Source: Chara braunii (Eukaryota > Streptophyta > Charophyceae > Charales > Characeae). Taken from it: a stretch of DNA of 64,000 bases. Below, one piece after another: positions 33,641 to 46,712 of the stretch. The position numbers and the translations under genes are program-made. The stretch lies in contig BFEA01000111.1 of assembly GCA_003427395.1 (NCBI GenBank), positions 1,735,096-1,799,095 on the forward strand, given 5' to 3'. The notes beneath the pieces were generated by a model. The model saw only the letters and a program-made list of their open reading frames with translations, was not told the DNA's origin and searched no databases. Within the stretch, counting starts at the first letter, position 1. Every line of letters starts with the position of its first letter.

Positions 33641-34852
33641 CATGCAAAGACAGAACGGACTGCGCAGGGGGGGGGGGTGCTCGAAAGCAAAGATGTATTT
33701 TTCCGTGTTATGGCGGAAGATTCATTTTCTGCTTCTTTGTGCATATTCATGTGAGGCACGACCATTTGCAATAAGCGCACGTACAGAGAGAGGAGGAGGG
33801 AGGACTTACCTCGAAAAGACGAACTGGCGGAACGGGATGAACCGAAGCTGGCGGCAATGGGGCAAGCTCACCATTTGGGCAACACGTAATGGCAGGAGAT
33901 GCTTGCCAACCCGCTGCACTTTGATTGGGCGAGGGGGCTGTCCACTCAGTTGGGCGAAGCAGCAGAAGACAATAAGAAGGTAGGAGATTCGCTGGTTAGT
34001 TGGGGGACTGTCTGTGCCATCGATAGAGCTAGCAAGGTTTGAGAACTTACCTGTTGACCCTTACGTGCCTATCCGGCCATGGGGCAGAAATAGCAAGGTT
34101 CGTTAGGAGGCGGGCATAGGCACGGGCAAGAGGCCACACAAGGGGGGTTGAGGCCAGGCTCGCGAGCCCATGAAGTGCTTAACGGGAGTAGCGAAGTGGT
34201 GATGAGCGTCCGACAAGGCTATAGTTGCGGGAGGAAGGTTTAAGTGTGTGCCTGCACAACTGCGGACCGCTCAGAACTAGGAACTGGTAGCACAACCATG
34301 TTGTGCTCATGCAATATGCTGCTGCTAGGCTGCTACTACTATGCTTTCGCTGCTTTGTCTCTATGCTTGTTGTGTACTGCTGAACAACCGCTGCTGGGTC
34401 GTCATTAATTAGCGTTGTGCAAGTTATTGCTATTGGTAGAGTTGGTTACTGTGTGGGTAAACATCGGTGACACTACTGGGTATTCCGATATTACTGCTAG
34501 GGCTGACCTACGACAGAGGTTGGAAGGGCAAGGGTTGCTACACCTTGTCTCTCTGCGTGCATAGCTAGAAAGGTGGTGTATGGGACCATACACATGGCAT
34601 GGATTATCCGAACTATCAGAGTGGCGTGAGGTGGGCAGGGAGAGTGAGGGCTGGCTTGTTAGCCGTGCGTTGTCCTTCTTATTAATGGTGGTGTAGTGAA
34701 GCTGGTTATGAGAGTGAAGGATTACCTACTAGCCGGGGCGCTGCTCATTCTACCGCGCGGGATAGCGAGGAGAGAGGGGTCAATGCTGCAACTTGGAGGC
34801 TCGCGGGGAGGGGTCGCTTGACTTCGGTTTGACCTGCGACCGTGTGTTTTGG

Positions 34853-36810
34853 CCACCATTGCGGGGCCCTCAGGCGAAGGAAGGTATCAAGGCCCTCTCT
34901 CGCGAGTCTGAGCGTATCATCCTTGGATCTGAGAGTCTCAAACTTACCTCTATCTGCCCTTCTCACTCTAAGTCTAGTCCCTTGATTCTGAAAGGAAGGA
35001 GGCGGGATTGCAACCCGTAATCCGCGCCAAGGCCTTTGTCGGAGGTTCGCCCCACCGATTGCGGGCGCTCTGCCGCAACTCAGAAGGAGTTCTGGAGGCA
35101 GGGAACTGAGAGGTAACCATTCCTTTCCCTCTATATACCCTAGTATGACCCCTACCTGTACATCTTGCTATGTTTGACTGAGTATACTGTATGCACCCCT
35201 ATTTTGACTTTGGTTTGGCTGACAGGACACAACTCAGACTAAAGTAAAGGAATGTGTATGCAAGCCTCAGTTTCAGTTTTGTTAATTGCCTCAATGCAGA
35301 TTGTGAACACAAGGGGTTGCATCAAGGGGAAGGGTGGGTGAAATGTGGTTTTGCCTGAGGATGACAGGGTCTTATGGGGTCAGACCAGTTCCATAAGATT
35401 GGACGGCCTGACCGCTGTGTTTATTTTTGAATTGCATGGAGAGTCAGACCAGTTCCATAAAATTCGACGGTCTGATTGCTCTGAATTGTGAGGGTTTGAC
35501 TGTGGTTGACTTTTCAGGGGTCAAACCTGTACCATAAGATTGGAGGGTTTGATTGCCATGTTTGTTTGGGGTTTGTTCTGTTTTTTTTTGTTTTTGATCG
35601 AGGAGGCCTGAGCAAGTCCATAAGATTGGACGACTCGGCCCCTTCCTGTTTCATTCTGAGGGAGTAATTCTCGCTGAGGGCAGGGCATATCCATAAGATT
35701 GAACGACCTTGGACTCATGCCGCACACAGTGGGATCAGAGAGAAACAGACCTGGCAGAGGACCAGATATGTTCCATAAGATTGAACGGTCTAGCCCAAAG
35801 CCTCGCACATGTTGGAACCCAAAAGGGTAAATTTTGGCTATATTTTATACTATCTTGTTTATGAACAGGCTAGTCAGGCACGGGCTCCATAAGATTGGAC
35901 GGTCTGGCTATAGTTTATCATGAAACGAAGAGAGTATAACTAAGAGTATAATTGAAGGTAACCCTGGGCAAGTTGGGTTTTGTTCTAAGATGAACGACTC
36001 TGTCTTATGCCCAGCTCTTGAACACCAAGCTCAGAGAGGTATATATAATTTGAATATTAAACAGTTCAGGGCGCCTGAGCCTTGTTCTAAGATAAACGGC
36101 TTAGCCATATGCCCCAAAAGGAAGAGAGAAGTAGTTGTGTAACCTGTTCGTGTATACTCAATGGCTGAGTCAGGCAGGTTCCATAAGATTGGACGACTTG
36201 ACTTTATGCCCTATGTAAGATGGGTATAAGGGAATAAAGCATCGAGAGATTACGAACTATTGTTTGCAAAGTTCAACCTGGGGTGAGGAGAATACTTACC
36301 TTTGTGGTTTGGCCTGCATGTGCATGAGGGAGGCTACTATTTGGTGTGAGTTTCAGTTTGATAGGTAGTTGCTGTAGTTTCTCACCACGTGCTAGAGCGA
36401 TAAAAGTTAGTTCAATTCCTGCATTTTTTGGGCAAAGTGTTTTTACTTAGATCGATTCTCGCATTTTCTGGAAGCTTTTATTATACTTGGTTTTATATAA
36501 ATTTTGGTAAGCTACTTTCTCTACGGGAAGCGCTGCCGAATTTTTTGCAAATCCAAGGAGTTAGTCAAATTTTAACTTTTCAAAGTTCAACTTGTCGAGA
36601 GTTCATATATGACATAGTAAAAATCTGGAAAGTCTCATTTTCTAAAGGGAGTGCTGCCCAAGTTTTTGTTAATTCAGGGAGTTAGGCAAGATTGGACTTT
36701 GGAAAGTCAAGGAGTATTTCTGGTTTCATATTCAGGCTGATACAAATTCTGAAAAGACATTTTTCCTACGGGAAGCGCTGCCGAATTTTTCCTGATTTAA
36801 AGAAGTTAGA
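34853..36810. repeat. Hairpin-array segment, copy C
   Basis: Ten hairpins with loop TAAGAT at 35394, 35535, 35621, 35694, 35776, 35890, 35986, 36088 and 36184, plus a TAAAAT variant near 35457. A good example of pair conservation: the third hairpin has TCAAACC/GGTTTGA here, while copy A has CCGAATC/GGTTTGG. The three ACGGGAAGCGCTGCC-type units lie at 36525-36810. Confidence 0.75.
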
Positions 36811-37538
36811 TTATATTTTGACAGGTGGCGATTCTGGCTATCCACCTTGAATAGGGGAGATTCTGCCATTAGCCTACCTTTGCTTTGGGCACCGACTTAG
36901 AGGTAGGCTTGGACTTAGTTGGCACATAACTGTGAGTGAGAATGTGTTATGGAGGTTCATCTCTCATGCGCTGATGATTTAGTTGGGCATCGACCTGTCC
37001 TGTGACATAGGCCTTTCTCGGACGTTGATTCTGGACTTGGACTAATTCAACTCGATCCTATAAGGATCGTCTTCTGTTATCACTGATAACAGGTTGGTTG
37101 CCGATTCGTCGGTCTAAGACTCAATTTCAACTCACTCTCCATACCCAACCTAAAAGGCTTTAGCCCTTGTGACTTTACTGTTTGTTACGGGTTTCACCCG
37201 GACTTTTATTGAATGACCATTTAACAAAGGTACTGAGTATTTAATTATGGTTGGTTGGACAAGAGACTGGGGTTTGCATGGCTAAAGCGAAAGGGTATGA
37301 GTGCGGAGATTGGTTGGGGTTGACCCCGTGTAGTGCGTGGTTTGGTGTTCGAATCTTTGATGTAACTGCAGGTAGGTCCTGTGGCTCGGATTTTGGATTT
37401 GGGTTGCCTGCGATCTCATATATGTACTTATGGATAAGAGGAGCCGCACTGTGCCTGTGAGAAGTGATCGCCGCAACTCTATCTCCCTTATGTGTGTATG
37501 CTTGGGTGTATTTACGGTGGGTGTTTGCGAGGCCCAAT

Positions 37539-37558
37539 GGGGGGGGGGGGGGGGGGGG
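37539..37558. repeat. Poly(G) run
   Basis: About 20 consecutive G in the tail of copy 3. The length is unreliable. Confidence 0.9.
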
Positions 37559-39280
37559 CATACTAAAGGCTAATATGAAGGGGACATAAGGAGGACCCTT
37601 CCTTTTATTTTTTTTGTTGTTGCTTTTTTTTGGGGTTTCTTAGTCGGACATTGGTTTTGGGCTGGGATTCAAGGTCCTTGACAGGACATCCCAAGCCCTA
37701 GGCCCTGCAGGAGAGGGACTCCCCGCACGTAGAGCCTATTTGCAGTGCCCGTCGAGACAACCAACCCTGAAGGCGGAGGTGTCGCGAGGGCCGAACGGCG
37801 TGTCCTTCAGCCGTTCAATATCGTGAGGGGTAACCCCTCGCGATACATTCCTTCAACTATTCAATGTCACGAGGCCGGAGCTGCGGTTACCACATATGAC
37901 TGACATCGTCGGTTGGTATGGGACTGGCCAGCAGTCGTGCGGCTTTATGTTAAAATCCTGCGCGCGCCGCTTCGCCGCACCAACGTCTAAAGGTTATGGG
38001 ACCACGGGGCTCGCCCGTATTCGCGAACGCTTGGGATCGTTGTAGACCGCGGGCACCACTCGAAGAGGGGAAGGGTACCCCAAAGATCATGACCCCAATT
38101 GGAAGAAAGGGATCCTCGACCTATTCGTTTTTGCTTTTTAGAGCTTTCATGGTTGGACGTTATAGTCCGTGGCAACCGTCAAAGTCAAACCCCTTGATGT
38201 CTGACCGCCACGACAGCCTAAAGCTGTTTACTCAACCCCTCTGCACAGGGTGCAGAAGAGGGTGTGGTCTTCAACCGCGCATGGCGGTTGTCCAACGTCG
38301 AGAGATTAGCCCTCAAGGCGCGTGTCAGCCGACACTTGAGCGCCGAATGCGGCCCTCGAGATTAACGAGGACCGCTCGGTTACGGGCATTACATGGCATG
38401 CCATCATTGCGACTGCTTTCGTACGATTGCATTGCTAGTCGATATGGATAGGTCATGCGTCCGCGCGATTTTTATACTAAGCCTCGCGCGCGACGCCTAT
38501 CCGATTTTCGCGTCGGGAAATAATGAGAGGGCTACTGAAGGGGCTAGGAGCGTTGTCGCGTTGTTTGTGTCGCGTCGCCCGGGTTGTGTCGTTTGTGCAA
38601 TGTGTGTGTGTGCGTGTATTTTATTTTTTTGCATTTGTTAGAATGGTGTGCGTGTGGTGTGTGGGATGCGTCCCAGTCGACCGACGTCGAGCCACGCTTG
38701 GGACTTCAGCCCCCCAAGATGTCGGCTCGCGTGCGGGTCTGACAGGCGTACTACCGCGCGTACCCCCTATGCTACAGTGAACGAGAAACGTCCTCGGCTG
38801 ATCCACCTCTATGATTGCAACCGAGTAGCTTTCGTACTGTGGACTGGTAGCTCGGCGGGGATACGCCCACCGAAGGGAGGTGACAGTTGCCGTAAGGTGG
38901 AGGTAAGTTGTGCCTCGCGTAGGCTCTATCCTGTCGTAGGGGCTCGCGAGAGGTATGGCTGGCGCACTCGGCCGGAGCGGCCTAAGGAAGCTTCATGCGT
39001 GTGTTCGTGACGAGATTGGTCCAACTCCTGCGTGACGCGGCCGAGAGGGTCCCGCCCTGGCCGTGCGGTGCCGGACCGATGCGCTCGACAGCGTGGTGAG
39101 TGGGATGCGTCCTAGTCGACCGACGTCGAGCCGCGCTTGGGACTTCAGCCCCCAGGAGGTCGGTTCGCGTGCGGGTCCGATATGCATATTACCCCGTACC
39201 CCCTATGCTACAGCGAACGAGAAACGCCCCCGGCTGGTCCACCTCTGCGATTACAACTGATTAGCATATTAAGCCTTGAA

Positions 39281-39470
39281 CCAAGGTAGCACCCCATAAA
39301 AGCACGCATACGCGTACGTAAAAAAAAAAAAAAAAACAGCATGTTGTGCAAAATACGAATACGAACATTTTTTGTAAGAATCTCATACCAAATTACCAAC
39401 CAAGATCGATTAAAAAGAAAAAAAACTTAAAAAAAACTTAAAAAAAAAAACCTTAAAATAGTTCTGCAAT
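39281..39470. mobile_element. Partial hAT-type MITE, TACGCG ends
   Basis: Starts near CAAGGTAGCACC and ACGCATACGCGTACG, then an A-run and the shared core in reverse (…CATACCAAATTACCAACC). It has the same end type as 18118-18805. It is interrupted or flanked by the next MITE. Confidence 0.45.
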
Positions 39471-40073
39471 CAGGGTTACCAGCCCGTACGTACGGAGGCC
39501 CCCGGGCGGACCTCCGTACGTTCGGGCGTTCGGGGTCCCATACGGGGTCCGAACCCAACGGCGTTCAGGGTCCCGTACGGGGTCCGAACCCGACGGCGTT
39601 CAGCCCCCGCTAAAAATTATTCCGGGGCCTGAAAATATTTTTTCTTTTCTGAATGTTTTTTTATGAGTTCTCTATGACATGAGGTACATGCCTATAAAGT
39701 TTCAGGTCATTTGGCTTAGCCAAATAAGAATAAAAAATCGCCAAAGATGGCTGTGTCAAAACGTGCTCGCCCACGTTTTTTTTCACTTTTTACTTTTTGT
39801 TTCCACTTTAGTTTGATTTTATTATTTTTTGAAACTTTTTTAGTGGGTTTTGTATTATGTGAAGTACACATCTGTAAATTTTCAGGGCATTTAGCTATGC
39901 CAAAACAAAATGAAAAATCACCAAAGATGGCGGTGTCGAAAACATGCTCGTGCATTCACGTAATTTAATTCTTTTTTTTTTTTTTTTTTTGTTATTATTA
40001 GTATTTGTTCTGTGTATTTTATTTTTATTTCAAATTTGGTAAGGCATTCGGACGTCATGCTCAGGCAAATCTT
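39471..40073. mobile_element. Partial hAT-type MITE, ACGTTCGGG ends, cut by gap
   Basis: Begins CAGGGTTACC with GTACGTACGG and CGTTCGGGCGTTCGG. It has the same internal segments as 21711-22484 (CGCCAAAGATGGCTGTGTCAAAACG near 39740, and again near 39920), and the core ATTTGGTAAGGCATTCGGACG runs into the gap. Confidence 0.75.
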
Positions 40074-40778
40074 NNNNNNNNNNNNNNNNNNNNNNNNNNN
40101 NNNNNNNNNNNNNNNNNNNNNNNNNNNNNNNNNNNNNNNNNNNNNNNNNNNNNNNNNNNNNNNNNNNNNNNNNNNNNNNNNNNNNNNNNNNNNNNNNNNN
40201 NNNNNNNNNNNNNNNNNNNNNNNNNNNNNNNNNNNNNNNNNNNNNNNNNNNNNNNNNNNNNNNNNNNNNNNNNNNNNNNNNNNNNNNNNNNNNNNNNNNN
40301 NNNNNNNNNNNNNNNNNNNNNNNNNNNNNNNNNNNNNNNNNNNNNNNNNNNNNNNNNNNNNNNNNNNNNNNNNNNNNNNNNNNNNNNNNNNNNNNNNNNN
40401 NNNNNNNNNNNNNNNNNNNNNNNNNNNNNNNNNNNNNNNNNNNNNNNNNNNNNNNNNNNNNNNNNNNNNNNNNNNNNNNNNNNNNNNNNNNNNNNNNNNN
40501 NNNNNNNNNNNNNNNNNNNNNNNNNNNNNNNNNNNNNNNNNNNNNNNNNNNNNNNNNNNNNNNNNNNNNNNNNNNNNNNNNNNNNNNNNNNNNNNNNNNN
40601 NNNNNNNNNNNNNNNNNNNNNNNNNNNNNNNNNNNNNNNNNNNNNNNNNNNNNNNNNNNNNNNNNNNNNNNNNNNNNNNNNNNNNNNNNNNNNNNNNNNN
40701 NNNNNNNNNNNNNNNNNNNNNNNNNNNNNNNNNNNNNNNNNNNNNNNNNNNNNNNNNNNNNNNNNNNNNNNNNNNNNN
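40074..40778. other. Assembly gap
   Basis: 705 undetermined bases. The sequence just after the gap (GAGGGTGCGTTATG) matches the inner end of the terminal repeat of the small element at 52418. An 80-base T-rich run follows (40809-40887). Confidence 1.
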
Positions 40779-40807
40779 GAGGGTGCGTTATGATAGTGTC
40801 ACGCAAT

Positions 40808-40887
<80 letters not shown>

Positions 40888-42730
40888 CCCCCTCTAGAAC
40901 CTCTCGGTTCTGGCTACTGCCATTCGTCCTTGCCTTAAGTGTTCGAGCATACAGAAACACATATACAACGTAACCAACAAGAAAAGAAGATATGATCTTC
41001 TAGTTAATTTCCCCTTAGTCCTTAGGCCTACCGACTGCGTCCACTGTTGCACTACCATATATTCCCAGAATCCGTAACGTTGCAATCGTGTACGAACTGC
41101 ATATTTGTTTTTCAAGCGGGAAAACGTGTTGATGGTTTAAATAGGAACACATAAGGCTCATGCCTATTGTACATCTCATAAAATATGTATTTTGACGTGA
41201 TTGTTATTATTTTTTTCCCACATCTACCTCGCACATTGCGACATACACATGTTCTCGTCAAATAATATGCAAAGAGTTTTATCTTCAACCACCACTATCT
41301 CCACCAATGTTGGGAAAACCGAAAAAAGTGATCATTTTCCCACTTTTTCCGAAGTTTTCGGGGGTTGGACGAGGCTGGATAGTTCGGCCTCGAGTGCCCT
41401 TTGAAAAACAACAAGAAAAATCAAAGATAATGTCGGGGAAGAGTGTGCACCAAGTTATGCTCACACCGAAACTGGCACGTTCGTATCTCACCACTATAGC
41501 GGACAGTTTCATATTTTCATTGTTTGTGTTTTTTTTTTTTTTTTTTTTTCCAGTTTTGGTGCCCCACCAGAGATGCACGGCGCAATCCACGAGCTGCTGA
41601 CACTTTTTGGAGGATAGCATGCCCACACTATTACTTTGCAAAATGTATGAACCTGCTTTCTCACAATTTCAATTTTTTTGCCCTTTTTCTTCTTCTATGA
41701 ACCTGATACCCTTACCGTAATGCCCTCACTGAGGGCATCCTCACTTACCGACTTCGGGCTAGGTATCTTCCTGGTATCACATCCCGAGGGGTGTTTGTTT
41801 ATTTTTTCTTTAATTTTTTTGTGCTGCGAGCGGATCCTTTTTTGAAAGTCTAGCCGTGTTTTTTTTTTTTTTTTTTCACGACAATACCAAAAAAGAAACA
41901 AAACGGAACCTAGGCTCGGCCAAACTCGATGCGCAGTGAAAATCAGGGTCGACAAAAACAAACTCAGAGGGTGGTTTAACACAAAACTTCATAATGTCCA
42001 TGTGCATTTTCACAAATGTATTATCGTCATTTCTTTAATATATAAAAATAACATCATGAGAATAATAACTTACTTTAGCGCAACTCTCACCTTCCATGGC
42101 CCCTTACTTGAAGGCTTGGAGACCATCGTTTATTCACATATGTTCCCGATGTATTGGATGGCATGCCTAATACTACATGTTGTTACATACATTTTTTACT
42201 TGATAGTTTTTATGTGAGTCAATATTATTATTCCTTCATAGCATGCAAAACTATCTTGTGATTCACCGCACTCTCTTTGCTCTGCAACTGACCTTGCACC
42301 TTTGCATATTGTTCGACAATTACACAATATTTATTGTCATTGAAGTGTAACATTGTTTCTAACAAGTATCTTGTTACGAAAAATGCTCAAGCAACAATAT
42401 TTCATTACATCATTGAGATGCTGACAATCCTTGTTTTGTATGATTTGCTTTTGACATGTTCAATGTGTAACTTAGTGGTAAGTTTTACTGACATATCCCG
42501 ATAGATGTAAATGTGCATAATCATGCCATAATTATTGATAAAACAATCATTCATTGAAGCACTAAGATGCTATTGCATTTGAATTTTTATTATTTTTTCC
42601 TTATAACTTTTTTCGTGTAATAAGCATGAAAATTGTAGAAGTGAAATGCATTGATTCTTCGATTGACCGTGGAGGACCTTCAGACTTTCATCTTGGAGTT
42701 ATATGGACATAAGAGTCTGCCACAAGTATG
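40888..42730. other. AT-rich DNA, no gene seen
   Basis: Only short frames without recognisable domains; several T-runs (41530-41549, 41860-41876). Confidence 0.5.
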
Positions 42731-42736
42731 CGGCCC

Positions 42737-42931
42737 TTAACCACCAATACTTTGCCAATACATTGATGTCGAGCCTAATTCGCCCTGCATGCCCCCAAAA
42801 AACGAAGCGACGCAGACTTGCTTTTGGCTGGTGACGCCAGCCATTTTGGTCCGGTAGCAAACCCCAAAAAACGTGGCTGTTAACGAGCCGCGACTTTGTT
42901 TTCCAACCGTTGAAAAGTACAGGTGGTTTAA
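42737..42931. mobile_element. MITE with TTAAACCACC-type ends (copy A)
   Basis: Left end TTAACCACCAATACTTTGCC and right end AAAAGTACAGGTGGTTTAA are inverted relatives. Inside is a GGCTGG..CCAGCC hairpin. No open frame. Confidence 0.6.
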
Positions 42932-44650
42932 GATTTGACTCTTAAATAGGGGCAAGGCCTAAAGCTGGTGCCAGTATCTTGCTTACGAGTGACAGGCTGC
43001 CCTGAAACTGATCCAATGGAGGCAATTCAACCTCCGAGATCGAAGCTTTGGCCTAGGCGAGAAGACTACAAGTCATACTGACAAGTTTGAGGGAATCCTT
43101 CTTTTTTTTTTTTAAGGGTTTGACGAAAACCTTACGAAATCCTAAATTAAATGAGGGTAGTTTGGTTAGTAAAAACCCGAGTGTTCAGGCACTTTCAGTC
43201 ATTGTCTTAGGAGAGGAGAACAATCTCAGAAAAATATAACATAGTGAATTGCCAAGGTCAGGTTGTGTTTGCATGTTGGCAAGTCTCGGTGTGAGCTTGC
43301 ATTAGAGAGTTGTTTGGAATTTGTTGTTGTTATTTCTTGACCAGGCCTAGAAAGGACTTGGGACTCGATAGCCCTTCTCCTGAACCACACCGGGTTAATA
43401 TGGGCAGTGTGTCACAAGCATATATACCATATAGACAGAATGGTCGTGCTATGGGACACCACTGGATAAAGGAGTGCAAAAGTCATAGAAGGCACCTATG
43501 AACTGGAACAGATAATGCAAGCCCTAATCAAGGACTTCATAAAATTGGAAGTCAGGAAGCAGTGGGAGTGAGCGCTCAGGAACTGGAAGAACCACAAAGA
43601 TGCATCACTGATTTGAATCACGAGTAGCTGAGGGACAGCCATGAGCTAGGGCTGGGACAGGTGGAGGCACAGCCAGGAAGGAAACCGCAGTTGGCATTCA
43701 GGGGATGGATGAAGAGGGAAGGAGCATGGTCTCTGAAACGTCAGCCTTCCCTGCCTCGGTACACCCTCCCACTGTGCCAAACAGAGATTGCCTTGCACCA
43801 GATGCAGTTGAACTGAGGATTCCACATGGCATATGCTGCAGACTACAAGAGGACCACCCGATCAGTGTAGGGGACGATGAGCTCTCGAGAGAGAGAGCTA
43901 AACAATCAACCAAGATGGCGCCACTACCTCTGAAGTGGCAGTTATGGGTTGTACAGGCGGCATCACCCTGTACGTAGTAGTGTGTTCCTCATGCCCGCGT
44001 CGCAGCAGACATTCTTCGTCAACAGCAGGGAACCCAGGAACTGGCAAGAATCACTCCCTCCACAGCTTGCCCCACTGTCTCTAGGAACAGACTCACCCAG
44101 ACTGTGCAGCCTTGGGAGTCGCTCCGATACCGCACTAGAGAAAGCTGACAGAATAGCCACCTCTGCCCGACTCAGATGCCACCTCTTGTGGGAGGGGCAG
44201 ACTCCAACCCAATCTATGGAGCCTGAGGAGATTGTAGTAGAGAAAGCCAACAGTGTAACAGCCGGTCGCCGGTCTGTATGGCCCTTCGGAGGAGATAGAA
44301 TGATGGCCACATTTTTTGGTAGCTCAGGCGTCGACCACAGTGATATGTTGATCCTACAGATTATCCAGTAGCAACAGCTTGGCAAAATAAAGCCCATTGT
44401 CTTCCCAACCCCATCACACTCCTACTGCCAACATGCTCGGGCTTTTTCCCAGTGCCTATTTTCAGTGCACTACTTTTTTTTTTCTGACATCCACCAGGTG
44501 TGCTAGGGGTGCTGGTAAGCGCATTTTCACCTGCCGGCAACAAATCAAGAAATTATTGCGATTTGATACCAAATGTTCTAATATGATGTTCATTTCACAA
44601 GGGATGATGGGCCCGGTTCCCAGCATTAAAAAAAAGAAAAGGAAAAAAAA
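42932..44650. other. No gene assigned
   Basis: Overlapping frames of 90-184 codons occur on both strands between 43698 and 44951, without known motifs and with near-equal length on opposite strands. I could not support any as a gene. Confidence 0.4.
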
Positions 44651-44659
44651 AAGGGCATT

Positions 44660-44905
44660 GGAGCACCAATATGGCGGATCCTACATTGCTGAACCTAAAT
44701 GTTTTGTTGCTGAACGGAACGAACCAGTCTCCACCAGGCCGGTACATCAAAAGAACACCCTAGAAACAAGACACTCAAGCAGCACCAACACGGCCGACCC
44801 TACATTGCCGAACCTAAATGTTTTGGTCCCGGATGAAACTTGGTCCCGGGATGAAACAAACCAGTCTCCGCACGGATGGTACATCAAAAGAGCACCCCCA
44901 TTGTA
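44660..44905 (+). repeat. Two tandem units of about 120 bp
   Basis: CCTACATTGCYGAACCTAAA..TGTTTTG..CCAGTCTCC..GGTACATCAAAAGA occurs twice (44660-44765, 44785-44905). The second unit has an internal duplication of TTGGTCCCGG.TGAAAC. Confidence 0.75.
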
Positions 44906-44999
44906 TACGGCGGCAAGTTTCGGAGGAGAGGGGCTCATACTGGTAGTTTAACAATGTCTACCAGCAGATAGCAAGTGAAGCACACCAGCTTCACCCTTT

Positions 45000-45800
45000 C
45001 TTTTCTGGTTTCTTTTCTTTTCTTTTTTATAACCACTAGTACCTTTGCCGCTTCAGAAACGAGGGAGAACGCCAGTCCCCAAAGAATGTGGAGGCCAGGC
45101 CCGACGACGGCTCCCATCGATAAATCTAATTGGCGGCCGTCATTTCGTTTCGGCCTCCTGAAAGGTCGGAGGCCCGCTATTTTCCGAACCAACAAAAGTT
45201 ACTACTGATTTAACAGGGGATGCTCACTTAACACCGGGGTAGACGGCGCATATGGAAGCATTCTTTGCAATCACAAAGGTCCATCAAGCTGTCTAGCAGC
45301 AACCACTAGGCAAGTGCTCTGGCCACGCCGGTTTCCTGGCAACGCCCTTGCAGGACGACTGCCATCAGAGATGACCGTAATATCTAAATAAAGCATGGCC
45401 TATGACGAGGCCTTCTGTACACATGGACACGTTATTTCTAACCAGCTCATTCTGAAGCCCATGTAAACCAATGGCAACCCTCGATACTGGTAGGGTGATG
45501 GTCCTGAGTGCTGGCCACACTGAGGTAGGATAGTACGGATAGGGGGTGTGGTAGGAGTATTGACGTGAGGATGGCTTGGGAGGTGGCCCCACCCTGTGAG
45601 GACAACCATTGGCTCCCCGCTGCCAGCAATCACCGTGTGCCTGGTCACTGGCCTCTACAACACCCTGGGCTTTTAAACAAAAAAAAGAAAAAAGAAGAAA
45701 AAGTAAACCAATGGCATGATCGAAAAATTCAAAGACACTGCTGGCCTAATTCTGAAAAGGAAAGGACATGACCAGCCCGGTATCAAAACTGGAGAACACT
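45000..45800. other. No gene seen
   Basis: GC-mixed DNA; the frames on both strands lack recognisable domains. Confidence 0.4.
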
Positions 45801-45807
45801 GTTTTTT

Positions 45808-46015
45808 TGAACCACCAGTACTTGGTCCAGCTATCGGCCGCGGTGCTTTCCCGTTAACATGCCGTGCCTTTAGGGCTTGGGGGTACCGGACCACAATGGC
45901 TGGAAGCGCCAGCCAAAAAACAATTGAAACGGTACCCTTGCGCTTCGGCGAAAATTGGCGCGCAGGGGCATTCCAGGCTTGGCATCGATAGCTGGGCCAA
46001 GTACCAGTGGTTTAA
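45808..46015. mobile_element. MITE with TTAAACCACC-type ends (copy B)
   Basis: Terminal inverted repeats of about 27 bp with two mismatches (ACCACCAGTACTTGG..CCAGCTATCG and its complement). An internal GGCTGG..CCAGCC hairpin is shared with the copy at 42737. About 208 bp, non-coding. Confidence 0.7.
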
Positions 46016-46710
46016 CTTTTTTTGTTTTTTTTTTTAAAGCTCCGTTCTATTGGTGGGGAGCAGCACCTGCTGGAAACTGTCCCATGATATATGAAACACT
46101 TCAGAATGCTCGGAATGCTGACCTATGTCAGCTCCATACTTCAGATGCTACAGCATTGACTACCCCAGGAAACTGAGCAGTAGATAATGATTGTACTAAG
46201 GAAAGGGGTTGTGTATGCTAGTGGGGTCCTCCCGGGGGGGCTCCAGGGAGGAACTCCATGTGTGAGTGTATGTCGGTGTGGATAATACGGGGGTGGATGA
46301 TTTGGCATTGCAGGACAGAATCTCGGCCAGGGAAAGGGCATGAGGTGGGAAGGGGTCTGGGAAATCCGAGGGAGGGCGTAGTGGGAATGAGGGCTCTATG
46401 TTCGTCCAGTCTTTAAAAACTAGGCAGTCATCTCTTATTTCCTCCAAATCCCAGTGTCCATCTCCCCTGTCTCCACTTCATTCCACCTTGGCAATCCACC
46501 CTTCTCTCTCCCCTCCTACCCAGTCCATGAAAAATGCTGTAATCGCTCTCCTAGCATCGCCAGCTTGTCTAAAAGGGTCTAGTTGTGATTTTGTAACCGA
46601 CCATCTTTGAGTGAGTTCAACCTGTGCCTGCTGCTGAATCTGTTCTGTGATCTCTGCCCCCTCTACTCTCACTTTCTCCATGGCCAGGGGCCTCGGCCCA
46701 CTACACAGCG
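46016..46710. other. No gene seen
   Basis: No supported feature besides short T-runs. Confidence 0.4.
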
Positions 46711-46712
46711 TT

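Larger units (their letters stand above)
31275..39258 (+). repeat. Large composite repeat, copy 3
   Basis: Starts TGTCGGTGCGAATACCC directly in the truncated tail of copy 2. It contains three tandem 170-bp units, the hairpin array from 34853 and a tail with an internal duplication (38648-38730 repeated at 39095-39180). It stops abruptly at about 39258 inside a segment that continues in copy 1. Confidence 0.6.

Noticed and set aside
40005-40938. Long frames of 258-308 codons
   Set aside because: They run almost entirely through the gap and a poly(T) tract.
43698-44397. Overlapping frames on both strands
   Set aside because: Comparable lengths on opposite strands, no motifs, no splice context that I could support.
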